A DNA stretch of 64,000 nucleotides from Cronobacter universalis NCTC 9529 (GTDB lineage Bacteria > Pseudomonadota > Gammaproteobacteria > Enterobacterales > Enterobacteriaceae). Positions 8,734-19,157 of the stretch are shown in pieces. Position numbers and translations under genes: made by a program. The stretch is taken from the NCBI RefSeq assembly GCF_001277175.1, contig NZ_CP012257.1, positions 1,178,001-1,242,000 of the forward strand. The letters are read 5' to 3'. The first letter of the stretch is position 1; each line of letters opens with the position of its first letter. Below the pieces are notes generated by a model that was not told where the DNA came from, did not search any database, and worked only from the letters and a program-made list of their open reading frames with translations.

Positions 8734-9647
8734 GGGCGTTTACGCTCGGTGCCGCTCTCTTTCATCAGCTCGGCGATACCCGCGATCGAGCCCATCAGGC
8801 TTGAGGCGTCAAGCGGCATCATCACGACTTTGCTGTTGCTGGAGGAGCCAATCTGCTGGAGCGCGTCGGTATATTTCTGCGCCACAAAGTAATTCACCGC
8901 CTGAATGTCGCCCGCGGCGATCGCTTCGGAAACCATCTTCGTGGCGCGCGCTTCCGCCTCGGCCGAACGTTCACGGGCTTCCGCCTGTAAAAACGCCGAC
9001 TGGCGATCGCCTTCCGCTTTGAGGATCTGCGACTGTTTTTCGCCCTCGGCTTTGAGGATCTCCGCCTGGCGCACGCCTTCGGCCTCCAGAATATAGGCGC
9101 GTTTGGTACGTTCGGCTTTCATCTGGGCGTTCATCGAGGCGATAAGCTCGGCGGGCGGGCGCACGTCGCGGATTTCGATACGCGTAACTTTGATGCCCCA
9201 CGGGTTGGTGGCTTCATCGACAATATGCAGCAGGCGGGTGTTGATGCTGTCGCGCTGCGACAGCATTTCGTCCAGCTCCATTGAGCCGAGCACGGTACGG
9301 ATGTTAGTCATGGTCAGGTTGATGATGGCAAGCTCAAGGTTGCTCACCTCATACGCCGCGCGCGGCGCGTCGATCACCTGAATAAAGCAGACGGCGTCGA
9401 TAGTGACGTTGGCGTTATCTTTAGAGATAACTTCCTGCGACGGGATATCGAGCACCTGCTCCATCATGTTGATTTTGCGGCCCACGCGATCCATAAACGG
9501 CACCACGAGATTCAGGCCGGGCTGCAGGGTTTTGGTATAGCGGCCAAAGCGCTCCACCGTCCACTGGAAACCCTGCGGCACGATTTTGACGCCAGCCATA
9601 ACGATAACCAGCGCGACGAAAATAAGTACGGGGATAATAAACAGCAT
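8730..9647 (-). CDS. qmcA: SPFH/stomatin-like membrane protease-associated protein QmcA
   Basis: 305 residues: one N-terminal membrane anchor ([20 protein letters not shown]), an SPFH (band 7) domain from about residue 25 ([19 protein letters not shown]), then an Ala/Glu-rich coiled coil ([16 protein letters not shown]) and a conserved tail ([20 protein letters not shown]). In E. coli QmcA associates with FtsH-HflKC and suppresses defects in membrane proteostasis. It is first in a leftward operon with ybbJ (4-nt overlap). The start at 9647 has AGGAGGTT upstream. Confidence 0.96.
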   Translation of the reverse strand: MLFIIPVLIFVALVIVMAGVKIVPQGFQWTVERFGRYTKTLQPGLNLVVPFMDRVGRKINMMEQVLDIPSQEVISKDNANVTIDAVCFIQVIDAPRAAYEVSNLELAIINLTMTNIRTVLGSMELDEMLSQRDSINTRLLHIVDEATNPWGIKVTRIEIRDVRPPAELIASMNAQMKAERTKRAYILEAEGVRQAEILKAEGEKQSQILKAEGDRQSAFLQAEARERSAEAEARATKMVSEAIAAGDIQAVNYFVAQKYTDALQQIGSSSNSKVVMMPLDASSLMGSIAGIAELMKESGTERKRP

Positions 9648-9756
9648 CGAACCAACCTCCTGTTGTGTGCAATAGCGACTATTCTATCGCCTGCCAGCGC
9701 CGGGCGCAGCGCCCGAATCTGGCAGGGGAACGTCACGGCATCCTTGCCGGTAGGGA

Positions 9757-10611
9757 TCAGTAGAGCAGGGAGTAGAGCTGACGGCGATATTTTGACGCCA
9801 GCGCGTCACCGGTGCCCAGCGCGGCCAGGATTTCCTGGAACATTTTACGCGCCTGACCGTCGGCGGCGCTAAGATCTTTCTTCAGGTGTACGAAAAGCAA
9901 CTCCAGCGCCTCTTCGTTACGCCCGACCTGATGCAGCTGCAGCGCAAGCTGGCTGGCGAGCTGCGCGTCATCCGGATTTTGCTGCACCTGCTGTTGCAGC
10001 TGTTGGATTTCCGGCGTGTCCGCCGCCTGTTTCAGCAGGTCTATCTGCGCCACCAGGCTCTGATAACGGGTGTCCTGATCCTGCAACGGAATGGTTTTCA
10101 GCACCGCTTCGGCGTCTTCGGAGCGGTTAAGGGCGATCTGCGCCTGCGCCAGCAGGAGGCCGATTTCGCTCGCCTGGTTCGACATCTGCCAGGCCTCTTT
10201 CAGCAGCGGCAGCGCTTCGGCGTTTTTGCCTTCCTGCATCAGCGCCATCGCTTCCTGCGCTTTCAGCTCTTCTTCACGCGGCAGCACTTTTTCCAGCAGC
10301 GCGCGGATCGCCTCTTCCGGCTGCGGGCCCTGGAAGCCGTCCACCGGCTGGCCCTGGCTGAACAGGTAGACCGTCGGAATGGCGCGCAGGCCAAACTGCG
10401 CGGCGATAGCCTGCTCGTTATCGCAGTCCACTTTCGCGAGGATAAACTGGCCCTGATACTGGTTCGCCAGTTTCTCCAGCACCGGCGTCAGCTGCTGGCA
10501 GTGCTGGCTGCGATCGGACCAGAAATAAAAGAGCACCGGCACCGTCATTGATTGCTCCAGGACCTGGTGCAGGTTCGCTTCGCTGAGGTTGATAATATTC
10601 TGTTCGGACAT
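9757..10611 (-). CDS. cnoX: Chaperedoxin CnoX (YbbN)
   Basis: 284 residues, the length of E. coli CnoX. It has an N-terminal thioredoxin fold in which the usual CxxC is SQHC ([14 protein letters not shown]), so it lacks the resolving pair and cannot act as a normal disulfide reductase. A C-terminal TPR domain (about residues 115-284) follows. The family holds chlorine-damaged proteins and passes them to DnaK or GroEL. It lies between qmcA and ybbO as in E. coli. The start ATG at 10611 is preceded by AGAGAGTGACTC. Confidence 0.95.
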   Translation of the reverse strand: MSEQNIINLSEANLHQVLEQSMTVPVLFYFWSDRSQHCQQLTPVLEKLANQYQGQFILAKVDCDNEQAIAAQFGLRAIPTVYLFSQGQPVDGFQGPQPEEAIRALLEKVLPREEELKAQEAMALMQEGKNAEALPLLKEAWQMSNQASEIGLLLAQAQIALNRSEDAEAVLKTIPLQDQDTRYQSLVAQIDLLKQAADTPEIQQLQQQVQQNPDDAQLASQLALQLHQVGRNEEALELLFVHLKKDLSAADGQARKMFQEILAALGTGDALASKYRRQLYSLLY

Positions 10612-10669
10612 GAGTCACTCTCTGTTGTCGATTTCCTTTTTACATGGGGGCAGGGCGCGCGCCTTCAAC

Positions 10670-11440
10670 TTACCCGTGTAAAATTTTGTCCATTAATCGC
10701 GTCGGCAGTAGCCGTTTCAGTATGCCTACCGCATGGGTCACCAGCGTAACCGGATAACGAATACGCGGATTCGGGCTCTCAAAAGCATGGCGCACTTTGG
10801 CGACGACCGCCTCCGGGCCGAGCGTAAAACGCGCGGCGATGCCGGGGTTTTCGACCGGTTTATCCGCCTGCGTCTGGTTAACGTTATCCGTAAAGCGCGT
10901 GCGAATAGGGCCGGGCTCGATCAGGCTCACCTTCACGCCGCTGTAGCGCAGCTCCATGCGCAGCGCGTCAGACCACGCCTCCAGCGCATATTTGCTGGCG
11001 GCGTAGGCGCCGCGTCCGGGCGTGGAAATTAACCCCATGACCGAACTGGTGTTGACGATGCGCCCTTCGCCGTGCGGCAGCATCGCGGGCAGCAGCAGCA
11101 TGGTGAGCTGATGCGCGCCGAAAAAGTTCGTCGAGAACTGCTGTTCCATCTGCGCGCGGCTGATGGTGGAGAGCGGCCCGTACACGCCGTAGCCGCCGTT
11201 ATTGAAAATCCCGTACAGCCGGTTATTCGTCAGGCGGATCACCTCCTGCGCGGCGGCCTCCACGCTCTGCGGCGAATCGAGATCGAGTTCAATGCCGGTA
11301 AAACCCAGCGTGTTCATCCGCGCCACATCGTCCGGCTTGCGGCAGGCCGCGAGGATCTGAAACCCCTGGCGGCGCAGCTCGTGCGCGCAGGCAAGACCGA
11401 TACCGCTGGAACATCCTGTAATTAAGAGTGATTTTTGCAT
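10670..11440 (-). CDS. ybbO: Short-chain dehydrogenase YbbO
   Basis: 256-residue classical SDR. The cofactor motif TGCSSGIG is at residues 8-15, NNGGYGVYG corresponds to the NNAG motif, and the active-site S and YxxxK are in the SSVMGLIST and GRGAYAASKYALEAW segments. A basic, hydrophobic C-terminus (GILKRLLPTRLMDKILHG) may attach it to membranes. The E. coli homologue is reported to be an NADP-dependent aldehyde reductase with broad substrate range. It is a single leftward gene between cnoX and tesA. Confidence 0.92.
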   Translation of the reverse strand: MQKSLLITGCSSGIGLACAHELRRQGFQILAACRKPDDVARMNTLGFTGIELDLDSPQSVEAAAQEVIRLTNNRLYGIFNNGGYGVYGPLSTISRAQMEQQFSTNFFGAHQLTMLLLPAMLPHGEGRIVNTSSVMGLISTPGRGAYAASKYALEAWSDALRMELRYSGVKVSLIEPGPIRTRFTDNVNQTQADKPVENPGIAARFTLGPEAVVAKVRHAFESPNPRIRYPVTLVTHAVGILKRLLPTRLMDKILHG

Positions 11441-11468
11441 AACTTTACCCGCTCAGCGCCCCGCAGGG

Positions 11469-12098
11469 TTATGAGTCGTGTTTAACTAAAGGGGCCAGTC
11501 GCTGCGCCATCCAGTCGGCGATAAACGGCTGGGCGTCGCGATTGGGATGAATGCCATCGTCCTGCATCCACTGCGGTTTGAGGTAAACCTCTTCCATAAA
11601 AAAGGGCAGCAGGGGGATGGAAAAGGATTGCGCCAGTTCCGGGTAAATCGCCTCAAACGCCTGATTGTAGCGGCGTCCGTAGTTCGCTGGCAGTTTTATC
11701 TGCATCAGCAGCGGCTCCGCGCCCGCGGTTTTAACCTGTTCTATGATTTTCCTGAGCGTGGCGGAAAGCGTATCCGGCGGAAACCCGCGCAGGCCGTCGT
11801 TGCCGCCAAGCTCAATCAGCACCCAGCGCGGCTGATGCTGTTTAAGCAGCGCAGGCAGGCGCGAAAGGCCCTGCTGGGCGGTGTCGCCGCTGATACTCGC
11901 GTTCACCACGCGCACGTCGCGCTGCTGCCATTTATCGTTCAGCAGCGCGGGCCAGGCGGCGTCCGCCGCCATACGATAACCGGCGCTCAGGCTGTCGCCC
12001 AGCACCAGTAACGTGTCCGCCGCGGCGGCGCGAAAGCTTAATAACGCCAGTAACAGGAAAGGGAAATGCCAGCGGAAAACATTCTTGAAGTTCATCAT
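11469..12098 (-). CDS. tesA: Periplasmic acyl-CoA thioesterase I / lysophospholipase L1 (TesA)
   Basis: 209 residues. It has a signal peptide (NVFRWHFPFLLLALLSFRAAAA) and an SGNH hydrolase body with block I GDSLSAGYRM (nucleophile Ser), the conserved Gly in the SISGDT region, block III LGGNDGLRG and block V DGIHPN supplying the catalytic Asp/His. It hydrolyses thioesters and lysophospholipids in the periplasm. The start at 12098 (MMNFKNVF) matches the E. coli protein; an upstream ATG at 12128 is less likely. Its 5' end overlaps the divergent ybbA start by 33 nt, as in E. coli. Confidence 0.96.
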   Translation of the reverse strand: MMNFKNVFRWHFPFLLLALLSFRAAAADTLLVLGDSLSAGYRMAADAAWPALLNDKWQQRDVRVVNASISGDTAQQGLSRLPALLKQHQPRWVLIELGGNDGLRGFPPDTLSATLRKIIEQVKTAGAEPLLMQIKLPANYGRRYNQAFEAIYPELAQSFSIPLLPFFMEEVYLKPQWMQDDGIHPNRDAQPFIADWMAQRLAPLVKHDS

Positions 12099-12752
12099 CT
12101 TAATAAATCCGTCGGTCAGGGGGAACACGCCCTGTCCATCCTTACCGGAGTTGAACTGGTTGTCAAACCGGGCCAGAGCATCGCGCTGGTGGGCGAGTCC
12201 GGCTCCGGCAAGTCAACGCTGCTGGCAATACTCGCGGGGCTGGACGACGGCACCAGCGGCGAAGTGCGCCTGCTCGGCGAGCCGCTGCACCAGATGGATG
12301 AAGAGGCGCGGGCCCGGCTGCGCGCGCGGGACGTCGGCTTTGTGTTTCAGTCGTTCATGCTGATCCCGACACTCAACGCGCTAGAGAATGTCGAGCTGCC
12401 CGCGATGCTGCGCGGCGAAACCGGCAAGGCCAGCCGCCAGCAGGCGCAGGCGCTGCTGGAACAGCTGGGGCTTGGCAAACGCCTCGATCACCTGCCCGCC
12501 CAGCTTTCCGGCGGCGAACAGCAGCGCGTGGCGCTGGCGCGCGCGTTTAACGGCCGCCCGGCGGTGCTGTTTGCCGATGAACCCACCGGCAACCTGGATC
12601 GCCAGACGGGCGATCGCATCGCCGATCTGCTCTTCTCCTTAAACCGCGACAGCGGCACCACGCTTATCCTCGTGACGCACGATCCTGAACTGGCGGCCCG
12701 CTGCGATCGCACGCTGCGGCTGCGCGACGGCAAGCTGTGGGAGGAAGCATGA
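12066..12752 (+). CDS. ybbA: ABC transporter ATP-binding protein YbbA
   Basis: 228-residue LolD/MacB-like ATPase: Walker A GESGSGKST, Q-loop FVFQSFMLIPTLNALENVELP, signature LSGGEQQRVALARAF, Walker B VLFADEPTGNLD, and the switch His in VTHD. It powers the YbbP permease; its last codons overlap the ybbP start (ATGA). In E. coli the ybbAP-tesA cluster is proposed to extract hydrophobic compounds or lipids from the inner membrane. The coding start lies within the tesA 5' region on the opposite strand, so the two genes share a promoter region and overlapping leaders. Confidence 0.95.
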   Translation: MPAENILEVHHLNKSVGQGEHALSILTGVELVVKPGQSIALVGESGSGKSTLLAILAGLDDGTSGEVRLLGEPLHQMDEEARARLRARDVGFVFQSFMLIPTLNALENVELPAMLRGETGKASRQQAQALLEQLGLGKRLDHLPAQLSGGEQQRVALARAFNGRPAVLFADEPTGNLDRQTGDRIADLLFSLNRDSGTTLILVTHDPELAARCDRTLRLRDGKLWEEA

Positions 12753-15163
12753 CGGCCCGCTGGTTCTGGCGCGAATGGCGCTCGCCATCGCTATTAATCG
12801 TCTGGCTGGCGCTGAGCCTGGCGGTCGCCTGCGTGCTGGCGCTCGGCAATATCAGCGACCGCATGGAGAAAGGCTTAAGCCAGCAGACCCGTGAATTTAT
12901 GGCGGGCGACCGGACGCTTAAGAGCTCCCGCGCGGTGCCGCAGGCGTGGCTCGACAAAGCCGGGGAAGAGGGCCTGGACGTCTCCCGGCAGCTCAGTTTT
13001 TCCACCATGACGTTTGCCGCCGACCGCCCGCAGCTGGCGAGCGTCAAGGCGGTGGATACGCGCTACCCGCTCTACGGCACGCTGCAAACGCGCCCGCAGG
13101 GACTGCTGCCCGCGCCGGGCACGGTGCTACTGGCGCCGCGCCTGATGGCGCTGCTTGGCGTGAAACCCGGCGATCCGGTGGATGTGGGCGACGCGACGCT
13201 GAAGGTGGCGGGCGAGGTGATCCAGGAGCCGGACAGCGGCTTTAACCCCTTCCAGATGGCCCCGCGACTGTTGATGAACCTGGCGGATGTCGAACAGACC
13301 GGCGCGGTGCAGCCCGGCAGCCGTCTCACCTGGCGCTATAAATTCGCAGGCGAGCCTGAGGCGCTCGCGCAGTATGAACGCTGGCTGCTGCCGCAGCTTC
13401 AGCCGGAACACCGCTGGACCGGCCTTGAGCAGGACGACAGCGCGCTCGGCAAATCGCTCCAGCGCTCGCAGCAGTTCCTGTTGCTCTCGGCGCTCCTGAC
13501 CCTGCTGCTGGCGGTGGCCGCGGTGGCGGTGGCGATGAGCCACTACTGCCGCAGCCGCTATGACCTGGTGGCTATTCTGAAAACGCTGGGCGCCGGACGC
13601 GCGGCGCTGCGCAAGCTTATCGTCGGCCAGTGGCTGATGGTGCTGCTGCTGGCGACCGTCACCGGCGGGGCGGCCGGGCTGCTTTTCGAAGCGATCCTGA
13701 TGCGGTTGCTCAAACCGGTGCTGCCCGAAGCACTGCCGGAAGCGAGTTTCTGGCCGTGGCTGTGGGCCGTGGGCGCGATGGTGGTGATTTCGCTGCTGGT
13801 AGGGCTGCGGCCCTACCGCCTGCTGCTCGCGACACAGCCGCTGCGGGTGCTGCGCCGCGACGCGGTGGCTAATCTCTGGCCGCTGAAAATCTATTTGCCG
13901 GTAATGGCGCTGATTGTGGTGGCGCTGCTTGCCGCGCTGATGGGCGGAAGAATGCTGCTCTGGGCAGTGCTCGCGGGTGCCGTCGTGCTGGCGGCGCTGT
14001 GCGGGCTCGCGGGCTGGGCGCTGCTGTGGGGAATGCGTCGCCTGCGGCTGCGCTCGCTGGCGCTGCGTCTCGCGGTCAACCGCCTGTTGCGCCAGCCGTG
14101 GCAAACCCTGAGCCAGCTTGCGACGTTTTCGCTCTCTTTCATGTTGCTGGCGCTGCTGCTGGTGTTAAGAGGCGATCTGCTCGGCCGCTGGCAACAGCAA
14201 CTGCCGCCGGAGAGCCCGAACTATTTTCTGATTAATATCGCACCGGAGCAGCGCGACGCGGTGAAAGCCTTTCTGGCGGAGCATCAGATTATCCCGCAGG
14301 CGTTTTACCCCATCGTTCGCGCGCGGCTGACGCAGATTAACGGCAAGGCCACCGTGGGCAACGAGGATGAAGCGCTCAACCGCGAGCTGAATCTCACCTG
14401 GCAGGCGGAGCGCCCGGCGCATAACCCGCTCACTGCCGGACGCTGGCCGCCGGGGCCGGGCGAAGTCTCGATGGAAGAGGGGCTGGCGAAGCGCCTGAAT
14501 ATCGCGCCTGGCGACAGCGTGACCTTCACTGGCGACACCCAGGCGTTTACGGCGAAAGTGACCAGCCTGCGTAAAGTGGACTGGGAGAGCCTGCGGCCTA
14601 ACTTTTTCTTTATCTTCCCGCCGGGCGCGCTGGACGGGCAGCCGCAGAGTTACCTGACCAGTTTCCGCGCTGACAAGGCCGACGCCATGCTGACCCAGCT
14701 TAACCGGGAGTTTCCGACGGTGAGCGTGCTGGATATCGGGGCGATCCTCAGACAGATAGGCCAGGTGCTGGAGCAGGTGAGCCGCGCGCTGGAGGTGATG
14801 GTCGTGCTGGTGACCGCTTGCGGCGTGTTGCTGCTGCTGGCGCAGGTGCAGGTGGGCATGCATCAGCGCCGCCAGGAGCTGGTGGTCTACCGCACGCTGG
14901 GCGCGGAGAAAAAACTGCTGCGCGCCACGCTCTGGAGCGAGTTTGCGCTGCTTGGCCTGGTGGCGGGGCTGGTGGCCGCCATCGGGGCGGAAGTGGCGCT
15001 CGGCGTGCTGCAAACCCGCGTGTTTGACTTCCCGTGGGAGCCGGACTGGCGGCTGTGGGTGATGCTGCCGCTTTGCGGCGCGCTGTTATTGTCGCTGTGC
15101 GGCGGCTGGCTCGGCGTGCGGCTTTTAAAAGGCAAAGCGCTGTTTCGCCAGTTTAACCGCTAG
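12749..15163 (+). CDS. ybbP: FtsX/MacB-type ABC permease YbbP
   Basis: 804 residues. An N-terminal transmembrane helix ([20 protein letters not shown]) is followed by a MacB-type periplasmic core, then two four-helix FtsX-like modules (about residues 245-470 and 690-800). This ten-helix type IV permease layout is shared with the LolCE superfamily. [14 protein letters not shown] and [15 protein letters not shown] are the coupling regions that contact the ATPase in each module. The start ATG at 12749 overlaps the ybbA stop. The 3' end overlaps the converging selU gene by 11 nt. Confidence 0.95.
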   Translation: MTARWFWREWRSPSLLIVWLALSLAVACVLALGNISDRMEKGLSQQTREFMAGDRTLKSSRAVPQAWLDKAGEEGLDVSRQLSFSTMTFAADRPQLASVKAVDTRYPLYGTLQTRPQGLLPAPGTVLLAPRLMALLGVKPGDPVDVGDATLKVAGEVIQEPDSGFNPFQMAPRLLMNLADVEQTGAVQPGSRLTWRYKFAGEPEALAQYERWLLPQLQPEHRWTGLEQDDSALGKSLQRSQQFLLLSALLTLLLAVAAVAVAMSHYCRSRYDLVAILKTLGAGRAALRKLIVGQWLMVLLLATVTGGAAGLLFEAILMRLLKPVLPEALPEASFWPWLWAVGAMVVISLLVGLRPYRLLLATQPLRVLRRDAVANLWPLKIYLPVMALIVVALLAALMGGRMLLWAVLAGAVVLAALCGLAGWALLWGMRRLRLRSLALRLAVNRLLRQPWQTLSQLATFSLSFMLLALLLVLRGDLLGRWQQQLPPESPNYFLINIAPEQRDAVKAFLAEHQIIPQAFYPIVRARLTQINGKATVGNEDEALNRELNLTWQAERPAHNPLTAGRWPPGPGEVSMEEGLAKRLNIAPGDSVTFTGDTQAFTAKVTSLRKVDWESLRPNFFFIFPPGALDGQPQSYLTSFRADKADAMLTQLNREFPTVSVLDIGAILRQIGQVLEQVSRALEVMVVLVTACGVLLLLAQVQVGMHQRRQELVVYRTLGAEKKLLRATLWSEFALLGLVAGLVAAIGAEVALGVLQTRVFDFPWEPDWRLWVMLPLCGALLLSLCGGWLGVRLLKGKALFRQFNR

Positions 15164-16286
15164 CGCAGTAGCGGTGACGCAGCCAGGCGTCCACCTGCTG
15201 GTAGTCGCCGCGAAACACGATCTGCTGCGCTTTTTTCTCTAACTGATAGCGATACATCGGGTCGTAATAGCCCTCCAGCAGCGGCGCAAGCCAGGCGAAA
15301 TGCGCGTGCGTTTCACCGGTGCGCTGCTGATGGGCGAGCGCGGCGGCCTGTAGCGAGGCAAGCTCGGCGTAGCGCGCAAGCCCGAGACGGCGGCGGATGG
15401 CGTAAAGCCCGTGGTGCAGATAGTCGCCATAAGCGCGCCAGCCTGCGGCGTCATCGCCGAGCGCTGCCTGAAACGCGGCCTGCATCTGCGCAAAATACTC
15501 CTCACGCAGCCGCTCCAGACGGCGTTCCAGCGGCTCTTCGACCACCGCAACAGGCGCCTGTAGCATCTGTTCGCGCAGTACGGCGGGCAGATGGTTGGCG
15601 CCTATCATTTTGCCTTCATCTTCCAGCACCCAGAACGGGTTGCTGAGGGTCGTCCAGCGGGCGTGATGGTTAAGCATCGCGGCGGCGAGATGGTTTTCAA
15701 AGCTGGCCTGCGCCCGTTGCGGCGTCAGCGTCCGGCCAAACGACGAGCCGCGGTGATGCGCCAGCCCCTCCAGATCAATGCCGGTCGGCAGCGCTTTCAC
15801 CAGTTGCGTTTTGCCGCTGCCGGTACAGCCGCCTATGAGCACCATCGGCAGACGGCTTAAGCGATCCGTGGCGTCCATCGCCGCCTGGCGCAGCCGTTTG
15901 TAACCGCCTTCCACCAGCGGATAGTCGATGCCGCGCTCACGCAGCCACTGCTGAACGATATGGCTGCGCATTCCGCCACGGGCGCAGCAGAGATAGCCTT
16001 CGGGATGATGCCCGCAGGCGAGACGCCACGCGTTAAGCCGGGCTTCGCGCACCTCGCCGCCCACCAGCCGGTGGCCGAGCGCCAGCGCGGCCTGCTGGCC
16101 GTGCTGCTTGTAACAGGTGCCGACCGCCGCGCGCTCGTCGTTATTCATCAGCGGCAGATTAATCGCCCCTGGCATGGCGCCCTGCGCAAACTCCACCGGC
16201 GCGCGAACGTCAATCAGCGTGACGCCGCGCTTAATTAGCGCCAGCGCGTCGTCGCTGTCTGGCCGCCGTCCTGCATCCTTTTGCAT
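15153..16286 (-). CDS. selU: tRNA 2-selenouridine/geranyl-2-thiouridine synthase SelU
   Basis: 377 residues. The N-terminal rhodanese domain has its active-site loop at [11 protein letters not shown] (catalytic Cys about 101, next to an extra Cys at 100). A P-loop domain with Walker [10 protein letters not shown] follows near residue 153. SelU converts 2-thiouridine at the wobble position of tRNA-Lys, Glu and Gln first to the geranylated form and then to 2-selenouridine using selenophosphate. Single leftward gene converging on ybbP, at the E. coli ybbB position. Confidence 0.95.
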   Translation of the reverse strand: MQKDAGRRPDSDDALALIKRGVTLIDVRAPVEFAQGAMPGAINLPLMNNDERAAVGTCYKQHGQQAALALGHRLVGGEVREARLNAWRLACGHHPEGYLCCARGGMRSHIVQQWLRERGIDYPLVEGGYKRLRQAAMDATDRLSRLPMVLIGGCTGSGKTQLVKALPTGIDLEGLAHHRGSSFGRTLTPQRAQASFENHLAAAMLNHHARWTTLSNPFWVLEDEGKMIGANHLPAVLREQMLQAPVAVVEEPLERRLERLREEYFAQMQAAFQAALGDDAAGWRAYGDYLHHGLYAIRRRLGLARYAELASLQAAALAHQQRTGETHAHFAWLAPLLEGYYDPMYRYQLEKKAQQIVFRGDYQQVDAWLRHRYCASG

Positions 16287-16620
16287 GTTGTTCTCGCTTT
16301 TTTAAAACGCCGCTATTGTACGCCGCTCACTCTTGCCGGGGTATACGGAAAACGTGCCGGGCGGCTTCGATAAATTCCGGCAATCCAAATGCGCAAACCG
16401 GCAAAGCCTGGCGTGCGCGACTGAAAAAACGGTGAAAATCGCAGCAAAAACGCTTTGTTCAGCCATCGATATTTCCGGACGACTTTACCGCTCGACTTCT
16501 TTACCGCCATAACAGCAGAGAATATTCCATCTGGTTCTAACGACCCGCGAATCATTCTTTAACCGCGAAAAAACGCAGTCCTATCATTTGGCCATTCTCT
16601 GATGACCGGATAAACCGACC
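16287..16620. other. Intergenic region between selU and mtcB
   Basis: 334 bases without a convincing gene. An 80-codon leftward open frame (16313-16555) has no homology I recognise and no good ribosome site. The stretch must hold the divergent promoters of selU and the mtcB-mtcC operon, but I see no clear -10/-35 pair or MetJ box. Confidence 0.5.
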
Positions 16621-17991
16621 ATGTCGATAGTCGATTCTGTAACCTCTCTTATCGGGCAGACGCCGCTGCTGCGCCTCGCAAAGCTCGATACCGGCCCGTG
16701 CGAACTGCTGCTGAAACTGGAAAACCAGAACCCCGGCGGTTCGATTAAAGACCGCGTGGCGCTCTCGATGATTAACGAGGCCGAACGCCTGGGGCGGCTT
16801 GCGCCCGGCGGCACCATTATTGAAGCCACGGCGGGCAACACCGGCCTCGGCCTTGCGCTTATCGCCGCCCAAAAGGGCTACAAGCTGATCCTGGTGGTGC
16901 CGGACAAAATGAGCCGCGAGAAAATTTATCACCTGCGCGCGCTGGGCGTGGATGTGCGGCTTACCCGCTCGGACGTTAACAAAGGCCACCCGGCCTATTA
17001 CCAGGATTACGCGCAGCGCCTCGCCGATGAAACGCCCGGCGCGTTTTACATTGATCAGTTTAATAACCCGGCCAACCCGCTGGCGCATCAGACCACCACC
17101 GCGCCGGAGCTTTTTGCGCAGGCGGAAGGGCGCATTGACGCTATCGTGGTGGGCGTTGGCTCCGGCGGCACGCTCGGCGGGCTTCAGGCCTGGTTTCGCG
17201 AGCACTCTCCCCATACCGAATTCGTGCTCGCCGATCCGGCAGGATCGATCCTGGCCGATCAGGTTGAAACGGGGCGCTATCACGAGGCGGGATCGTGGCT
17301 GGTGGAGGGCATCGGCGAGGATTTCATTCCGCCGCTCGCGCATCTGGAGGGCGTCCGACAGGCTTTTCGCGTAACCGACGCCGCCGCGTTCGCCGCCGCG
17401 CGCGATCTGCTGAAAATCGAAGGGGTGCTGGCGGGCTCTTCCACCGGCACGCTGCTGGCCGCCGCGCTGCGCTACTGCCGCGCGCAGACGACCCCGAAGC
17501 GCGTGGTGACCTTCGCCTGCGACAGCGGCAATAAATATCTCTCGAAAATGTTTAACGACGACTGGCTGCGCCAGCAGGGGCTACAGACGCGGCCCGCCGT
17601 GGGCGATCTGCGGGATTACATCGCGTTTCGCCATGATGAAGGCGCGGCCGTGACCGCGGCACCCGATGACTCGCTCGCGACGGTGCTCGCCCGGATGCGG
17701 CTTTACGATATCTCGCAGCTTCCGGTGCTGGCGCAGGGGCGCGTGGTGGGCATTGTCGATGAGTGGGATCTGCTGACGTTTATCCGCGGCGACAGCCAGC
17801 GCTTTCTCACGCCCGTCTCGGCGGCCATGAACCGCGAGGTGGTGACGCTCGATAAAAGCGCCAGCGAGCGGGAACTGTTTGAGGTTTTCGAACGCGGGCT
17901 GGTGGCGGTGATTACCGACGATACGCGCTTTCTCGGGCTTATCACCCGCACCGATGTGCTGAACCGCTGGCGCAACCAGCTTGAATCTTAA
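16621..17991 (+). CDS. mtcB: Cystathionine beta-synthase (reverse transsulfuration)
   Basis: 456-residue PLP enzyme that condenses homocysteine and serine into cystathionine. The catalytic domain has the PLP lysine in NPGGSIKDRVALSM and the substrate loop EATAGNTGLGLAL, and GVGSGGTLGG binds the cofactor phosphate. The C-terminal third carries two CBS domains (about residues 340-450: YDISQLPVLAQGRVVGIVDEWDLL and RGLVAVITDDTRFLGLITRTDVL). That layout is like eukaryotic cystathionine beta-synthase and distinguishes it from cysK/cysM. It is followed after 11 nt by a cystathionine gamma-lyase gene. The same pair in Klebsiella was described as mtcBC, giving methionine-to-cysteine conversion that E. 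coli lacks. Confidence 0.92.
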   Translation: MSIVDSVTSLIGQTPLLRLAKLDTGPCELLLKLENQNPGGSIKDRVALSMINEAERLGRLAPGGTIIEATAGNTGLGLALIAAQKGYKLILVVPDKMSREKIYHLRALGVDVRLTRSDVNKGHPAYYQDYAQRLADETPGAFYIDQFNNPANPLAHQTTTAPELFAQAEGRIDAIVVGVGSGGTLGGLQAWFREHSPHTEFVLADPAGSILADQVETGRYHEAGSWLVEGIGEDFIPPLAHLEGVRQAFRVTDAAAFAAARDLLKIEGVLAGSSTGTLLAAALRYCRAQTTPKRVVTFACDSGNKYLSKMFNDDWLRQQGLQTRPAVGDLRDYIAFRHDEGAAVTAAPDDSLATVLARMRLYDISQLPVLAQGRVVGIVDEWDLLTFIRGDSQRFLTPVSAAMNREVVTLDKSASERELFEVFERGLVAVITDDTRFLGLITRTDVLNRWRNQLES

Positions 17992-18002
17992 GGAGTTTTA
18001 TC

Positions 18003-19148
18003 ATGGATAAATTCGCAACGCTCAGCGTGCACAGCGGCACGCATCACGATCAGCATGGCGCGGTGATGCCGCCGATTTACGCCACCTCCACCTACGCGCA
18101 GCCCGCGCCCGGCGAGCATACCGGCTATGAATATTCGCGCAGCGGCAACCCGACGCGCCACGCGCTGGAGCGCGCCATCGCGGAGCTTGAAGCGGGCAGC
18201 CAGGGGTTCGCGTTCGCCTCCGGTCTGGCGGCCATTTCCACGGTGCTGGAGTTGCTTGATAAAGAGAGCCATATCGTGGCGGTGGACGATGTATATGGCG
18301 GCACGTACCGGCTGCTGGAAAACGTGCGTAAGCGCACCGCCGGGCTGACCGTTTCCTGGGTGAAGCCTGACGATCTCGCGGCGCTGGAGGCGGCGATCCG
18401 CCCGGAAACCCGGATGATCTGGGTCGAGACGCCGACCAATCCGCTGCTGAAACTGGCGGATCTCGAGGCTATCGCCGGGCTGGCGCGCAGGCGCGGGCTG
18501 ATAAGCGTCGCGGATAATACGTTCGCCTCGCCCGCCATTCACCGCCCGCTGACGCTCGGGTTTGATATTGTGGTGCATTCGGCCACCAAATACCTGAACG
18601 GCCACTCCGACGTGGTGGCCGGGCTGGCGGTGGTGGGCGATAACACTGAACTGGCGCAGCAGCTGGCCTATTTGCAGAACGCCGTCGGCGGCGTGCTCGA
18701 TCCGTTCAGCAGTTTTCTGACGCTGCGCGGCATTCGCACGCTGGCGCTGCGTATGGAGCGGCACAGCGCCAGCGCGCTGAAGATTGCGCAGCGGCTGGCG
18801 CAGCATCCGCAGGTGGAAAAAGTGTTTTTCCCGTGGCTGGAAAGCCACCCGCAGTATGCGCTGGCGCGCCGTCAGATGGCGCTCTCAGGCGGTATGATTT
18901 CCATCGTAGTGCGCGGCGATGACCAGCGTGCGGCGCAGGTGATTAAAAAGCTGCGGCTCTTTACGCTTGCCGAGAGTCTCGGCGGCGTGGAGAGCCTGGT
19001 GAGCCAGCCGTTCAGTATGACGCACGCCTCGATCCCGCTTGAGCAGCGGCTGGCGAATGGCATTACGCCGCAGTTGATTCGGTTGTCGGTCGGGATTGAA
19101 GACGCGGAGGATTTGCTCGCGGATCTCGAGCAGGCGCTGGAGGCATAA
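18003..19148 (+). CDS. mtcC: Cystathionine gamma-lyase
   Basis: 381-residue Cys/Met-metabolism PLP enzyme. Visible motifs are GYEYSRSGNPTRHALE (substrate and cofactor-binding Tyr/Arg), FASGLAAISTVLELL, DNTFASPAIHRPL (PLP-binding Asp) and the Schiff-base lysine in SATKYLNGHSD. The tail IRLSVGIEDAEDLLADLEQAL is typical. It cleaves cystathionine to cysteine, 2-oxobutyrate and ammonia. The family also holds metB and methionine gamma-lyase; the neighbour mtcB decides for gamma-lyase. Start at ATG 18003 with AAGGAG 6 nt upstream; two-gene operon. Confidence 0.92.
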   Translation: MDKFATLSVHSGTHHDQHGAVMPPIYATSTYAQPAPGEHTGYEYSRSGNPTRHALERAIAELEAGSQGFAFASGLAAISTVLELLDKESHIVAVDDVYGGTYRLLENVRKRTAGLTVSWVKPDDLAALEAAIRPETRMIWVETPTNPLLKLADLEAIAGLARRRGLISVADNTFASPAIHRPLTLGFDIVVHSATKYLNGHSDVVAGLAVVGDNTELAQQLAYLQNAVGGVLDPFSSFLTLRGIRTLALRMERHSASALKIAQRLAQHPQVEKVFFPWLESHPQYALARRQMALSGGMISIVVRGDDQRAAQVIKKLRLFTLAESLGGVESLVSQPFSMTHASIPLEQRLANGITPQLIRLSVGIEDAEDLLADLEQALEA

Positions 19149-19157
19149 CGCCTCGCC

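Noticed and set aside
13127..14104. 325-codon leftward frame inside ybbP
   Set aside because: Q/R/H-rich low-complexity translation opposite a well-supported permease gene; no ribosome site or homology.
16313..16555. 80-codon leftward frame between selU and mtcB
   Set aside because: No homology, poor start context, basic low-information sequence.
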